Below are positions 1-8,001 of a stretch of 29,308 bases of DNA, in pieces. Position numbers and translations under genes: made by a program. The stretch comes from a bacterium (GTDB taxonomy: Bacteria; Chloroflexota; Dormibacteria; UBA8260; Bog-877), in assembly GCA_021802115.1 (NCBI GenBank), contig JAKABA010000035.1:1-29308 (forward strand). The letters are read 5' to 3'. The notes under the pieces were generated by a model. That model saw only the letters and a program-made list of their open reading frames with translations. It was not told the DNA's origin and searched no databases. The stretch's first letter is position 1. Every line of letters begins with the position of its first letter.

Positions 1-257
1 CTGCGGGCGGTGGTGCTGCGACGAGCCGGGGCCGCGCTGCGAGCGGAGGTGCTGCGGGCGGTGGTGCTGCGACGAGCCGGGGCCGCGCTGCGAGCGGTGG
101 TGCTGCGGGCGGTGGTGCTGCGACGAGCCGGGGCCGCGCTGCGAGCGGTGGTGCTGCGGGCGGTGGTGCTACGACGAGCCGGGGCCGCGCTGCGAGCGGA
201 GGTGCTGCGGGCGGTGGTGCTACGACGAGCCGGGGCCGCGCTGCGAGCGGAGGTGCT
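1..257. repeat. 51-bp in-frame tandem repeat, five copies visible
   Basis: The core CGAGCCGGGGCCGCGCTGCG recurs with exact 51-nt spacing; ACGAGCC starts at 21, 72, 123, 174 and 225. Copies differ at an A/T position (GAGG or GTGG, giving Ser or Thr on the minus strand) and at a synonymous Arg position (CTGCGACG or CTACGACG). Because 51 is 17 codons, gain or loss of a unit keeps the minus-strand gene in frame. The array continues past the left edge, so total copy number is unknown. Confidence 0.95.
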
Positions 258-548
258 GCGCCGAGCCGTTACCCGCACGGCGGTTGCGCCCCTGGTCACG
301 GCCGCGTCCAGCTTGCGCTCGATATCGCCAAGCCGCCGCTCCAGTGACTTCAGCTGAGCCGCCAAGCTCTTGTTGAGAGCAGCGGGCGACATCCGCGCCA
401 CTGGGGTACGGGTGGTCCGCCGGGCGGTGGTCCGCTTGGCGGTTGCGGTCTTTGCCGTGGTCCTTCGCGCGGCCGGTTTGCGAGTCGTGCGACTGGCCGT
501 GCGCGCGGTGGTGCGCTTGGTGCCAGTCCTTCTGGTGGTTCGGGGCAT
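1..548 (-). CDS. Histone H1-like Arg/Ala/Ser/Thr-rich protein, C-terminus off the window edge
   Basis: Reading leftward from ATG at 546-548, a frame stays open to the window edge (182 codons). Residues 1-52 are almost entirely Thr, Arg, Ala and Lys. Residues 53-85 (starting MSPAALNKSL) form a short charged amphipathic, probably coiled-coil segment. From about residue 97 the protein consists of 17-residue repeats of the type STTARSTSARSAAPARR. A good ribosome site (AGGAG at 556-560, 7 nt from ATG) supports the start. The composition resembles bacterial histone H1-like or HU-tail proteins that bind DNA or RNA non-specifically, but no specific family can be assigned. Role in nucleoid packing is inference. 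The opposite strand is also open because the repeat length is a multiple of three; the RBS and the non-repeat N-terminus decide for the minus strand. Confidence 0.72.
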   Translation of the reverse strand, partial: MPRTTRRTGTKRTTARTASRTTRKPAARRTTAKTATAKRTTARRTTRTPVARMSPAALNKSLAAQLKSLERRLGDIERKLDAAVTRGATAVRVTARRSTSARSAAPARRSTTARSTSARSAAPARRSTTARSTTARSAAPARRSTTARSTTARSAAPARRSTTARSTSARSAAPARRSTTAR

Positions 549-686
549 GTACGATCTCCTCGTGATTTCAGCGGCGAATCCTGTCGCCGCGCTGTAGGTC
601 CTAACCAGTGCAGGGCCGATCCCTCGAGGTGGCAGAACCGGTGCAACCAGCTTGCCGCCACTTCGATTGCATAGATTGTTACACAT

Positions 687-707
687 GTGCGCGCAGCGCG
701 CGCGCAC
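687..707. repeat. GC-rich inverted repeat in the divergent intergenic region
   Basis: GTGCGCGC (687-694) and GCGCGCAC (700-707) are perfect inverted arms around a 5-nt loop. Immediately upstream, CACATGTG at 682-689 is an 8-bp palindrome overlapping the left arm. The element lies between the histone-like gene (-) and the GDH-like gene (+). It could be an operator or a hairpin; alternating GC makes a chance origin possible. Confidence 0.4.
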
Positions 708-794
708 TGAAGTCCGCACGCTGGTCCCATGTGACGCTCGCTCCGCTGCGGTGAGGCGCCTGTCGGGAGTCGCCCGCGCGCCGGCGATAGCCCA

Positions 795-800
795 TATACT
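795..800 (+). promoter_or_regulatory. -10 box TATACT of the GDH-like gene, leaderless arrangement
   Basis: TATACT is followed by only six bases (GAGCCC) before the GTG start at 807, so the transcript should begin at or next to the start codon. No convincing -35 hexamer is visible 16-18 nt upstream, and there is no Shine-Dalgarno sequence before the GTG. Confidence 0.65.
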
Positions 801-806
801 GAGCCC

Positions 807-2078
807 GTGAGCGTGGCCCCGAGCGAGAGTTTGATCGAGGATCTGTACGCCACCGGGCAACACCGGGTCGACGAGGCTGCGGAGTTTCTGCATCTGGATG
901 ACGACCTGCACGCGGTGCTGCGGGAGGTCAAGCGGGTCCTTCAGGTCCACTTCCCAGTGGTTCATGACGACGGTGCCGTCGCGGTGTACACCGGCTATCG
1001 CGTCCACCACAGCATCGCGCGCGGACCGGCCAAGGGGGGGATCCGCTACGAGCGTGACGCGACCCTAGAGGGCACCAAAGCTCAGGCCATGTTGATGAGC
1101 TGGAAGACCGCCGTCATGTCGCTGCCCTTCGGAGGCGCCGCGGGCGCGGTGGAGGTCAACCCGAGCGAGCTCAGTGCGCGCGAACTGGAGCGTCTCACCC
1201 GCCGTTTCACGACCGAGATCGGGTTGCTGCTGGGTCCGGAGCGCGACATCCCGGCGCCCGACATTGGCACCGGTCCGCAGGTGATGGCCTGGATGATGGA
1301 CACCATCTCCATGCACCAGGGGTTCTCGGTGACCGCCTCCGTCACCGGCAAGCCCCAGGCGGTGGGCGGCTCGGTGGGGCGGGTCGAGGCCCCTGGCCGG
1401 GGTTTGGCCGCGGTCTTGATGCACACCCTGCGCAACACCGGCCTCACCCTCGAGGGTGCCGCAGTGGCGGTGGAGGGCTTCGGCACGGTGGGGGCAACCT
1501 GTGCCCGCATGCTGGTGGAGGCGGGCTGCCGGGTGATCGCGGTGTCCGACCACGCCGGTGGCTGGCACAATGGCTCCGGCTTGGACATCGCGGCCTTGCA
1601 GCGCCTGAAGCTCGAGGGTGGCCGTCTGGGTGACGGTGGGGTTCCCGGCGAAGCCATCAGTCGTGAGGAGTTGCTGGCGCTGCCGGTTACGGTGCTGGTG
1701 CCCGCCTCGGTGGAGAGCGTCATCAATTCCCAAAATGCCGCGCAGGTGCGGGCGCGCATTGTCGCGGAGGGTGCCAACGGACCGGTCACCCCACGGGCGG
1801 AGGCGATCTTGGCGGAGGACGGCATCGTGGTGGTTCCCGACATCCTCGCCAATGGCGGTGGCGTGACCGCGTCCTACTTCGAGTGGGTGCAGGATCTGCA
1901 ATCGTTCTTCTGGGACGAAGAGGAGATCAACTCTCAGCTGGAGCGCGCCATGCTGCGGGCCAGTGACCATGTCTGGGGATTCGCCGCCCACAACCACATC
2001 TCGCTGCGTCAAGCCGCCTATGCGATTGCGATCGGCCGGGTGGCCCGCGCCGCCAGCGCTCGAGGGGTTTATCCCTGA
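807..2078 (+). CDS. Glu/Leu/Phe/Val dehydrogenase-family protein lacking the catalytic lysine
   Basis: This 423-aa protein has the full length and fold order of the GLFV amino-acid dehydrogenases: an N-terminal substrate domain, then an NAD(P)-binding Rossmann domain (VEGFGTVGATCARML). The family oxidatively deaminates glutamate (or Leu, Phe, Val) in the cytoplasm. Seen here: the substrate-binding Lys in PAKGGIRYE (K76), the second Lys in LMSWK (K100), the catalytic Asp in IPAPD (D152), and the C-terminal EGANGP and DILANGGG motifs. The family signature GGAKGG, which carries the catalytic Lys, reads GGAAGA here (A112, codon GCG at 1140-1142). EATGRG is also changed to EAPGRG. It may be a regulatory or chemically altered paralogue; a working gdhA would then be elsewhere. 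The start is GTG 807, fixed by the -10 box six bases upstream. Family membership is certain, activity is doubtful. Confidence 0.9.
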   Translation: MSVAPSESLIEDLYATGQHRVDEAAEFLHLDDDLHAVLREVKRVLQVHFPVVHDDGAVAVYTGYRVHHSIARGPAKGGIRYERDATLEGTKAQAMLMSWKTAVMSLPFGGAAGAVEVNPSELSARELERLTRRFTTEIGLLLGPERDIPAPDIGTGPQVMAWMMDTISMHQGFSVTASVTGKPQAVGGSVGRVEAPGRGLAAVLMHTLRNTGLTLEGAAVAVEGFGTVGATCARMLVEAGCRVIAVSDHAGGWHNGSGLDIAALQRLKLEGGRLGDGGVPGEAISREELLALPVTVLVPASVESVINSQNAAQVRARIVAEGANGPVTPRAEAILAEDGIVVVPDILANGGGVTASYFEWVQDLQSFFWDEEEINSQLERAMLRASDHVWGFAAHNHISLRQAAYAIAIGRVARAASARGVYP

Positions 2079-2101
2079 GTCGCTGAGCCTCTCCAAGCTC
2101 G

Positions 2102-2117
2102 CGCCGCGGGCGCGGCG
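2102..2117. terminator. Short GC hairpin between convergent genes
   Basis: CGCCGCG (2102-2108) and CGCGGCG (2111-2117) are perfectly complementary, 24 nt after the GDH-like stop and before the response-regulator stop on the other strand. There is no T-tract. It may be a bidirectional terminator or just GC-rich chance. Confidence 0.25.
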
Positions 2118-2142
2118 GCTTCGGCGGCGAGACGTCAGTGGA

Positions 2143-2940
2143 TCAGCGGACCAGGCTGAGGCGTCTGCCCATCGCCGGCTCACGTCCGGGTTGGTACTCG
2201 AAGCGATAGCCGGCGCTGATCACCACATGGATGTACTGCGGCCCGTCTGAACGGCCCTGGATCTTGCGCCGCAAGCGGTACAGATGCGCATCCAGGGAGT
2301 GCACCTGGTAGGGGTCCCGGCGGCGCCACACCTCGGCGATTAGTTGGGGTCGTGACACCACCCGGCCGGCGTTGCGGGCCAGGGTCATGAGAATCCCGAA
2401 CTCGGTGGGAGTCAGGGGCACGGGGCGGTCGTCGCGGCGGACCTCGTGTCGTCCCAGGTCGATTGACAAGCCGGGGAATTGAAGCCGGTCCTGGCCCGCA
2501 CTCTGGCGCAACAGACGGGTGCGGCGCAGGCGGGCATTGATGCGTGCGACCAGCTCCCGAACCTCGAACGGCTTGCGCATGTAGTCGTCGGCGCCGACCT
2601 CCAGCCCGATGACCACGTCCTCGGACTCCTGCAGGCAGGAGACCATCATCACCGTGGACTTGTAGCCGGCCGCGCGCAGCCGCCGGCAAACCTCGATGCC
2701 GCTCATGTCGGGCAGCACCAGGTCCAGCAGGATGAGATCGGGCTCACTCTCCATGGCCAGCCGCAGCCCGGACGCGCCGCTGGCGGCGGTGGTCACCTCG
2801 TAGCCGTTTTCGGCGGCGATCAACTCCACCAGCTGCAGCATGGCCGGGTCATCATCGATGACCATCAGCTTGGCGCTGGGGTTCACTACCGTGGCGATGG
2901 GAGGCTCCCAGTTGCGGTCTTCGACGTTGGCCTGTATCAC
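2143..2940 (-). CDS. OmpR/PhoB-type response regulator
   Basis: A two-domain transcription regulator of about 265 aa. The receiver domain (about residues 24-140) has the acidic pocket VIDDD, the phospho-acceptor Asp in LILLDLVLP (D73), a Ser switch residue (MMVSC) and the conserved Lys in MRKPFEV (K123). The C-terminal winged-helix domain contains LTPTEFGIL, the GRVVSRPQLIAEVW helix and the DAHLYRLRRKI recognition helix, ending in SAGYRFEY. Phosphorylation would alter DNA binding. No histidine kinase is encoded nearby, so it is an orphan in this window. I chose GTG at 2938-2940 because CACAAT lies six bases upstream, the spacing seen at other starts here. GTG at 2884-2886 just before NPSAKLMVIDDD is an alternative. 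The longer frame up to 3219 overlaps the sortase gene and is Pro/Thr-rich noise. Confidence 0.88.
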   Translation of the reverse strand: MIQANVEDRNWEPPIATVVNPSAKLMVIDDDPAMLQLVELIAAENGYEVTTAASGASGLRLAMESEPDLILLDLVLPDMSGIEVCRRLRAAGYKSTVMMVSCLQESEDVVIGLEVGADDYMRKPFEVRELVARINARLRRTRLLRQSAGQDRLQFPGLSIDLGRHEVRRDDRPVPLTPTEFGILMTLARNAGRVVSRPQLIAEVWRRRDPYQVHSLDAHLYRLRRKIQGRSDGPQYIHVVISAGYRFEYQPGREPAMGRRLSLVR

Positions 2941-2946
2941 ATGGCG

Positions 2947-2952
2947 ATTGTG
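2947..2952 (-). promoter_or_regulatory. Candidate -10 (CACAAT) of the response regulator
   Basis: Read on the minus strand, CACAAT is followed by CGCCAT and then the GTG start at 2940. This repeats the 6-nt leaderless spacing of the GDH-like gene. The hexamer departs from TANNNT at its first base, and no clear -35 is visible. Confidence 0.35.
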
Positions 2953-3050
2953 TCCCCGGAGGGGCTGAACTCGAAGTCCGGGAACGACAACGGCTGCGTA
3001 ACAAGCTCCGCGCCTGGTGTGACGGGAGCAGGCGTGGTGCCCGGCTGGGG

Positions 3051-3056
3051 TAGGAT
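3051..3056 (+). promoter_or_regulatory. Candidate -10 (TAGGAT) of the sortase gene
   Basis: TAGGAT lies 26 nt before the ATG at 3083, which would give a short leader of about 20 nt containing the AGGAG ribosome site at 3073-3077. The -35 region is not recognisable. Confidence 0.35.
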
Positions 3057-3082
3057 GGGTTGGGCAGGGCGAAGGAGACCCG

Positions 3083-3742
3083 ATGAAGACACCGATGGCG
3101 GGGTGGGCGCGGCGCCGCAAGGTGGGCACGGCTTTGGCCGGTCTGGGAGTGATCCTGGTCCTGGTCGGGGTCGGAGTGCTGGTGCCGCCCGTGCTCGGAG
3201 TGCTGCATCGAGGCAGCAACGATCACAAGTTGCTCAAGAGCTGGCTCGGGCCCAACGGGGCCCTGACCCAGGTCATCCCCGCCCAGAGCGAGAACCCGGC
3301 CGGCTCCTCATCTCCGGCGACGGCCCCCGCTTGCGGCAGCGGATCGCCCACTTCCGAGTTCGCGCTGCTCGGCTTCCCCAGCCTTCCTGGGATTGAGGGT
3401 GTGGCCGGCAACGGGAACTGGTCGATGCTGACCCAGCGGTCGGTGGTGCACTACGCCGATTCACCCGGCCCGGGGCAGGCCGGCAACATGCTGATAGCCG
3501 TGCATCGGGAGCCCAACTTCGAGCCCCTGGGCACGCTCAAGGTGGGCGACCCAATCGTGGTCACCAACCGCAGTTGCCGGCAGTTCACGTACACCATCAC
3601 CCAGATCTGGGTGGAGAGCCCGGCCCAGGTGACCCAGCTGCAAGCCCTGAAGGGAGGCAGCTACCTGACCGTGATCACCTGCACTCCGCTCTGGATCGAC
3701 ACCTCCCGGATCGTGATCCGAGCCGTCCTGACCGGGAGTTGA
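3083..3742 (+). CDS. Sortase family protein (membrane-anchored transpeptidase)
   Basis: A 219-aa protein with a basic N-terminus, one transmembrane signal anchor (about residues 15-40) and an extracellular sortase barrel. The catalytic triad is in order: His in LIAVHRE (H141), Cys in TVITCTP (C200) and Arg in IDTSRIVIRA (R209). The LKVGDPIVV strand is typical of the family. Sortases cleave a C-terminal sorting motif and attach the protein to the cell wall or to pilins. The spacing and short size fit the housekeeping class E/D type, but the class cannot be settled by eye. No LPXTG-like substrate is encoded in the window. A strong RBS (AGGAG, 5 nt from ATG) supports the start. The gene stands alone between the response regulator and guaB3. 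Confidence 0.85.
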   Translation: MKTPMAGWARRRKVGTALAGLGVILVLVGVGVLVPPVLGVLHRGSNDHKLLKSWLGPNGALTQVIPAQSENPAGSSSPATAPACGSGSPTSEFALLGFPSLPGIEGVAGNGNWSMLTQRSVVHYADSPGPGQAGNMLIAVHREPNFEPLGTLKVGDPIVVTNRSCRQFTYTITQIWVESPAQVTQLQALKGGSYLTVITCTPLWIDTSRIVIRAVLTGS

Positions 3743-3749
3743 GCAGCGG

Positions 3750-3775
3750 TCGCCCCGGTCGGCGGCCGGGGGCGA
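3750..3775 (+). terminator. Hairpin after the sortase gene
   Basis: TCGCCCCGG and CCGGGGGCGA (one extra G) can pair around a short GC-rich loop, 8 nt after the sortase stop codon. No T-run follows. This is a plausible terminator in a GC-rich genome; it separates the sortase gene from the guaB3 promoter. Confidence 0.4.
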
Positions 3776-3840
3776 ACACCACATGACGTGTACGGGGAAG
3801 AACCTGCCCACTAGATAGGGGACGATCCGAGCCCATCTGG

Positions 3841-3846
3841 TATGCT
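3841..3846 (+). promoter_or_regulatory. Extended -10 (TGG TATGCT) of the guaB3-guaA-purD unit
   Basis: TATGCT is preceded by TGG, an extended -10. Transcription would start near 3853, leaving a leader of about 55 nt before the TTG start at 3908. The weakly matching GGGACG about 16 nt upstream could act as -35. The ATG inside this box opens a longer reading frame, but that start would lie upstream of the transcript. Confidence 0.5.
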
Positions 3847-3852
3847 CAAACC

Positions 3853-3887
3853 CGGGGTGGCACACGTCAGGTGGTCCCCGTGCACCC
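3853..3887 (+). other. Leader RNA of guaB3 with two mutually exclusive stems
   Basis: GGGTG(G)CAC at 3855-3863 can pair with GTGCACCC at 3880-3887 (8 bp, one bulge). Alternatively CGGGG at 3853-3857 can pair with CCCCG at 3876-3880. The stems share bases, so only one can form. The ribosome site GGAGG (3894-3898) follows directly. It resembles no purine or guanine riboswitch core that I recognise. Confidence 0.3.
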
Positions 3888-3907
3888 GCATACGGAGGTG
3901 GCCCTGC

Positions 3908-5068
3908 TTGGACATTGAACTGGGACGAGGTAAGCGGGCGAGGCGGGCCTACGGCTTCGACGAGGTCGCCCTGGTCCCCGGCAAGGTGACCATCAACCCC
4001 GACGAGATCGACATCTCCTTGCAAATCGGCGAAGTTGAGATTCCGATCCCGATCCTGGCCGCCGCGATGGACGGGGTGGTCGACCCCCACTTCGCCCAGG
4101 AGATGGGCCACCTGGGCGGGGTGGCGGTCCTGAATTTGGACGGGATCAACTGCCGCTACGAGGACACGGCGGCCGTGTACGAGGAGATCGCCGAGGCGCC
4201 CCGCGAGAGGATCAACACCCTCCTCCAGGAGCTCTACCGGCAGCCGGTCAAGGACCAGTTGATATCCCGCCGGATTGAGCAGATCAAGGAGGCCGGCGTC
4301 ATCTGCGGGGTCTCGACCAGCCCCGCCGAGGCTGAGCATCGGCTTCCCATCGTGACCGAGGCGGGGGCCAACCTGTACTTCGTCCAGGGCACGGTGCTCA
4401 CGGCTCGTCACATCTCCCGCTCCTACCGACAGCTCGACTTCAGCCACCTGGCGGCTGCGGCGACGATCCCGGTGGTGGTGGGCAACTGCGTCGAGTACTA
4501 CACGGCCTTGGAGCTGATGGCGACCGGAGTCGACGGGATCCTGGTGGGGGTGGGCCCGGGCGCCGCCTGCACCACCCGTGGCGTACTTGGCATCGGGGTG
4601 CCCCAGGTGACCGCGACCGCCGACGTGGCCGCCGCTCGCAACGATCACCGGCGCACCGGCGGCAAGCCGGTCACGGTGATCACGGATGGCGGCATGAGGG
4701 TCGGCGGTGACGTCACCAAGGCGCTGGCTTCGGGAGCCGACGGGGTCATGATCGGCTCGGTATTCGCGTCGGCGCAGGAGGCTCCCGGGCGCGGCCACCA
4801 CTGGGGCATGGCGACTCCCGATCCCAACTTGCCCCGGGGGACCAGGATCAAGGTGGGCACCAGAGCCACGTTGAAGGAGCTCCTGGTGGGGCCGGCCCGA
4901 GTCGATGATGGCAGTCAGAACCTGGTGGGGGCGATCAAGTCGGCGATGGGGGTGTGCGGGGCCAGGACCATCGCGGAGTTCCAGGAGACCGAGATGGTGG
5001 TGGCCCCGGCCATCCTCACCGAGGGCAAGCTCTTCCAGCAGGCCCAGCAGGTCGGGATGGCTCGCTGA
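3908..5068 (+). CDS. guaB3: GuaB3-type IMP dehydrogenase (CBS-less)
   Basis: A 386-aa TIM-barrel protein of the GuaB3 branch of the IMPDH/GMP-reductase family. The N-terminus ([20 protein letters not shown]) and [19 protein letters not shown] are GuaB3 hallmarks. The catalytic loop [11 protein letters not shown] carries the Cys nucleophile (C221), and [24 protein letters not shown] is the phosphate-binding region. No CBS pair is present, unlike classical GuaB. The reaction expected is IMP + NAD to XMP. GuaB3 is often annotated only as IMPDH-related, but activity has been reported for a cyanobacterial member. Position 22 nt upstream of guaA supports a real role in GMP synthesis. TTG at 3908 is chosen because GGAGG lies 9 nt upstream and the family N-terminus begins there; the longer frame from 3842 starts inside the promoter. 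Confidence 0.9.
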   Translation: MDIELGRGKRARRAYGFDEVALVPGKVTINPDEIDISLQIGEVEIPIPILAAAMDGVVDPHFAQEMGHLGGVAVLNLDGINCRYEDTAAVYEEIAEAPRERINTLLQELYRQPVKDQLISRRIEQIKEAGVICGVSTSPAEAEHRLPIVTEAGANLYFVQGTVLTARHISRSYRQLDFSHLAAAATIPVVVGNCVEYYTALELMATGVDGILVGVGPGAACTTRGVLGIGVPQVTATADVAAARNDHRRTGGKPVTVITDGGMRVGGDVTKALASGADGVMIGSVFASAQEAPGRGHHWGMATPDPNLPRGTRIKVGTRATLKELLVGPARVDDGSQNLVGAIKSAMGVCGARTIAEFQETEMVVAPAILTEGKLFQQAQQVGMAR

Positions 5069-5090
5069 TGGCCGGGAGCGGGGGCGGCCG

Positions 5091-6686
5091 ATGATCGCTG
5101 CCGTCCCGCCCGCGTCGGACCTGGCGTCGCAGCCGCCGCCTTCCAAGCTGGCCTTCGACAGCGTCCTGGTACTCGACTTCGGATCCCAGTACAGCCAGCT
5201 GATCGCTCGCCGGATCAGGGAGTTGAAGGTGTACTGCGAGCTGGTGCCCGGAACCACCTCAGCGGCCGAGATCAGCCGGCACCGGCCCCGCGGGCTGGTC
5301 TTGAGCGGGGGACCGGCGAGCGTCTATGACCAAGATGCGCTCCATCCGGACCCCGCCATTTACGACTTGGGTCTGCCGATCCTGGGGATCTGTTACGGCA
5401 TGCAGCTGCTGGCTCATGACCTCGGGGGCAGGGTAAAGCCCGCCACCAAGCGGGAGTACGGCCTGGCCTCGGTGGTGGTGGACAGCGACGACGGGCTGTT
5501 CGCGGGACTGCCCCAGGAGATGCCGGTCTGGATGAGTCACGGCGATGTGATCGAGCAGCTGCCGCCGGGCTATCGGTCTGTGGCTCACACCCTCAACAGC
5601 CCGGTCGCGGCCATGGCAGGGCCGGGTGGTCGGGTGGGCATCCAGTTCCACCCTGAGGTCGCCCACACCCCCCAGGGGGCGGCGATGCTGGCCAACTTCC
5701 TGTATCAGACCTGCGGTTGCCAGCCCAACTGGGAGGCGACCAGCTTCGTCGACCAGGCGATCGCCGAGATCCGGGATCGCGTCGGCGACTCCCAGGTGAT
5801 CTGCGCGCTCTCCGGAGGCGTCGACTCGGCGGTGGTGGCCACCCTGGTGCATCGTGCCATCGGGGATCAGCTCACCTGCATCTTCGTGGACAATGGCCTG
5901 CTGCGGCGAGGCGAGGCAGATCGCGTCATCGACGTGCTCACTCGCAACATGCGCATGAAGATCATCCGGGTGGAGGCCGAGGCCCGGTTCCTGGACGCTC
6001 TGGCCGGCGTGGTGGACCCCGAGGAGAAACGCCGGATCGTTGGCCGCGAGTTCATCGCCGCCTTCGAGGAGGAGACCGGGCGCCTGGGGGCGGTCCCCTT
6101 CCTGGCTCAGGGGACGCTCTACCCCGATGTCATCGAAAGCACCTCGGCGGACACCTTCGGGGCCCACAAGATCAAGACCCACCACAATGTCGGCGGCCTT
6201 CCCCTGGGAATGCGCTTCCAGCTGGTGGAGCCTCTCCGCTACCTCTTCAAGGATGAGGTGCGCCGGGTGGGCCGGGCCCTGGGCCTTCCCGACGACCTGG
6301 TCATGCGCCAGCCGTTCCCGGGGCCGGGGCTGGCGATCCGGATCATCGGCGCGGTCGACCGGGAGCGCCTGGAGACGGTCCGAGGCGCTGACTGGGTCGT
6401 CATCGACGAGATCAAGCACAGTGGGCTGTACGGCCAGGTCTGGCAGAGCTTCGCCATCCTGACACCGGTCAGCAGTGTGGGGGTGATGGGTGACTTCCGG
6501 ACCTACGCCAACGTGGTGGCGGTGCGAATCGTCACCTCCGAGGACGGCATGACCGCCGATTGGGCGCGAGTGCCCTACGACGTCCTGGCCGACATCAGCC
6601 GCCGGATCGTGAACGAGGTTCCGGGGGTCAACCGCGTCGTCTACGACATCAGCAGCAAGCCGCCCTCGACCATTGAGTGGGAGTGA
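5091..6686 (+). CDS. guaA: GMP synthase (glutamine-hydrolysing)
   Basis: A complete 531-aa GuaA that converts XMP to GMP with ATP and glutamine. The N-terminal class I amidotransferase domain begins at [20 protein letters not shown]. Its catalytic Cys is in ILGICYGMQ (C101), and His and Glu are in FHPEVAHT (H187, E189). The ATP-pyrophosphatase domain has the PP-loop [11 protein letters not shown] (about 239-249) and the markers [20 protein letters not shown] and [12 protein letters not shown], ending in the typical [10 protein letters not shown]. The start ATG 5091 follows a GGAGCGGGGG purine tract and leaves a 20-residue leader before the conserved core, slightly long for the family. It is cotranscribed with guaB3 and overlaps purD. 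Confidence 0.97.
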   Translation: MIAAVPPASDLASQPPPSKLAFDSVLVLDFGSQYSQLIARRIRELKVYCELVPGTTSAAEISRHRPRGLVLSGGPASVYDQDALHPDPAIYDLGLPILGICYGMQLLAHDLGGRVKPATKREYGLASVVVDSDDGLFAGLPQEMPVWMSHGDVIEQLPPGYRSVAHTLNSPVAAMAGPGGRVGIQFHPEVAHTPQGAAMLANFLYQTCGCQPNWEATSFVDQAIAEIRDRVGDSQVICALSGGVDSAVVATLVHRAIGDQLTCIFVDNGLLRRGEADRVIDVLTRNMRMKIIRVEAEARFLDALAGVVDPEEKRRIVGREFIAAFEEETGRLGAVPFLAQGTLYPDVIESTSADTFGAHKIKTHHNVGGLPLGMRFQLVEPLRYLFKDEVRRVGRALGLPDDLVMRQPFPGPGLAIRIIGAVDRERLETVRGADWVVIDEIKHSGLYGQVWQSFAILTPVSSVGVMGDFRTYANVVAVRIVTSEDGMTADWARVPYDVLADISRRIVNEVPGVNRVVYDISSKPPSTIEWE

Positions 6687-7966
6687 GCGCAGACCACGCC
6701 GCCCGGGGATTGCACGTCCTGGTGGTGGGTGGAGGGGGCCGGGAGCACGCCCTGGCCTGGGCCTGCTCCCGCAGCCCTCTGGTGAGCCGAGTGAGCTGCA
6801 GCCCGGGCAACCCGGGCACGGCGGCGCTGGGGTCCAACTGGAGCATCGCCGCCACTGATCCTGCAGGGATCACCCAGCTGGCCCGGTCGGAGGCGGTTGA
6901 CCTGGTCATCCTGGGTCCCGACGCAGCGGTGGCGGCCGGCGTCGGCGACGCCCTCGCGGCCGCCGGGATCCGCCGCTTCGGTCCCACGCGGGCCGCCGGC
7001 GAGCTGGAGACCAGCAAGGCGTTCGCGAAGCGGCTGATGGCAAGGGTGGGCATCGCCACGGCACCATTCAAGGTGTGCCGCGAACCTGACGAGGCGCTTC
7101 GCGAGCTCCGCCGCCGTGACGGCCCGGTGGTGGTGAAGGCGGATGGGCTGGCCCTGGGCAAGGGGGCGTTCGTCTGCCGGAGCCCGGCCGAGGCCGCGGC
7201 GGTCGTCGAGCGCCTGATGGTGAGGGCGGAGCTGGGCGACGCCGGCCGATCGGTGGTGATTGAGGACTGCCTCCAGGGTGAGGAGGTCTCCCTGTTCGCC
7301 ATCTGCGATGGCGAGCGGGCCGTGATGCTGCCCCCGGTCTGCGATTACAAGCGCGCTCTCGACGGTGATCTGGGGGCCAACACCGGGGGCATGGGCGCCT
7401 ACTCGCCGCCGCGGGTGGCCGGCGCGGAGGATTTGAACAGTCGGGCCCTGGCCGAGATAGTGACCCCCACCCTGGCGGAGATGGCGCGTCTGGGGCGGCC
7501 GTTCCAGGGCTGCCTGTACGTCGGCGGGATGCTGGTCGGGGATCGGATCAGCGTCCTGGAGTTCAACGTCCGCTTTGGGGACCCCGAGACGGAGGTGCTG
7601 CTGCCGCTTCTGGCCGACCCCGTGCCACTGCTCTGGGGGGCGGCTTCCGGTGAGCTGACCTCGCCGCTGGCCCCGGTCGGCCCGGCGGCGTCGGTGGGCG
7701 TGGTGGCGGTCAGAGCGCCATATCCCGAAGCGGTCCAGGCCGGCGGCCAGGTGGAGGGCCTGGAGGCCGCCGAGGCCCTCGGCTGTCTTATCTTTCAGAT
7801 GGGTACCAGCGCGGCCGCCACCGGTGGGGTCGAGGTTGGCGGCGGCCGAGTTCTGATCTGCGTCGGCACCGGGGTCGACCTTCCCGCCGCTCGAGGCGCG
7901 GCCTATGCGGGGCTGGGCCAGATCAACTTCGCGGGGATGCGCTACCGCTCCGACATCGCCGCCTGA
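6683..7966 (+). CDS. purD: Phosphoribosylamine-glycine ligase (GAR synthetase)
   Basis: A 427-aa ATP-grasp ligase for the second step of de novo purine synthesis: phosphoribosylamine + glycine + ATP to GAR. Seen: the N-terminal loop [15 protein letters not shown], the ATP-grasp strand [15 protein letters not shown], the [23 protein letters not shown] motif and the Mg site [22 protein letters not shown] at 6683 overlaps the guaA stop as GTGA, a translational-coupling arrangement; GTG at 6677 is the alternative, two codons longer. purD sits with the guanine-branch genes, while the other pur genes are about 9 kb downstream. Confidence 0.95.
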   Translation: MSADHAARGLHVLVVGGGGREHALAWACSRSPLVSRVSCSPGNPGTAALGSNWSIAATDPAGITQLARSEAVDLVILGPDAAVAAGVGDALAAAGIRRFGPTRAAGELETSKAFAKRLMARVGIATAPFKVCREPDEALRELRRRDGPVVVKADGLALGKGAFVCRSPAEAAAVVERLMVRAELGDAGRSVVIEDCLQGEEVSLFAICDGERAVMLPPVCDYKRALDGDLGANTGGMGAYSPPRVAGAEDLNSRALAEIVTPTLAEMARLGRPFQGCLYVGGMLVGDRISVLEFNVRFGDPETEVLLPLLADPVPLLWGAASGELTSPLAPVGPAASVGVVAVRAPYPEAVQAGGQVEGLEAAEALGCLIFQMGTSAAATGGVEVGGGRVLICVGTGVDLPAARGAAYAGLGQINFAGMRYRSDIAA

Positions 7967-8001
7967 TTGGCGGCGGCGCCATCTGGGTACCAAACCGAGG
8001 C

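Noticed and set aside
1..257. Tandem repeats as a CRISPR array
   Set aside because: Units are contiguous 51-bp coding repeats with no unique spacers between them and no cas genes nearby.
10..357. Plus-strand frame through the tandem repeats (hydrophobic LRAVVLRR repeats)
   Set aside because: No ribosome site and no non-repeat domain; the minus-strand frame has a strong RBS and a structured N-terminus.
2940..3219. N-terminal extension of the response regulator
   Set aside because: The extension overlaps the sortase gene on the other strand and is Pro/Thr/Arg-rich without homology; a -10-like box sits directly before GTG 2940.
3461..5257. 598-codon minus-strand open frame across the sortase and guaB3 genes
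   Set aside because: It overlaps two well-supported genes and its translation is a low-complexity His/Asp/Gly/Arg shadow.
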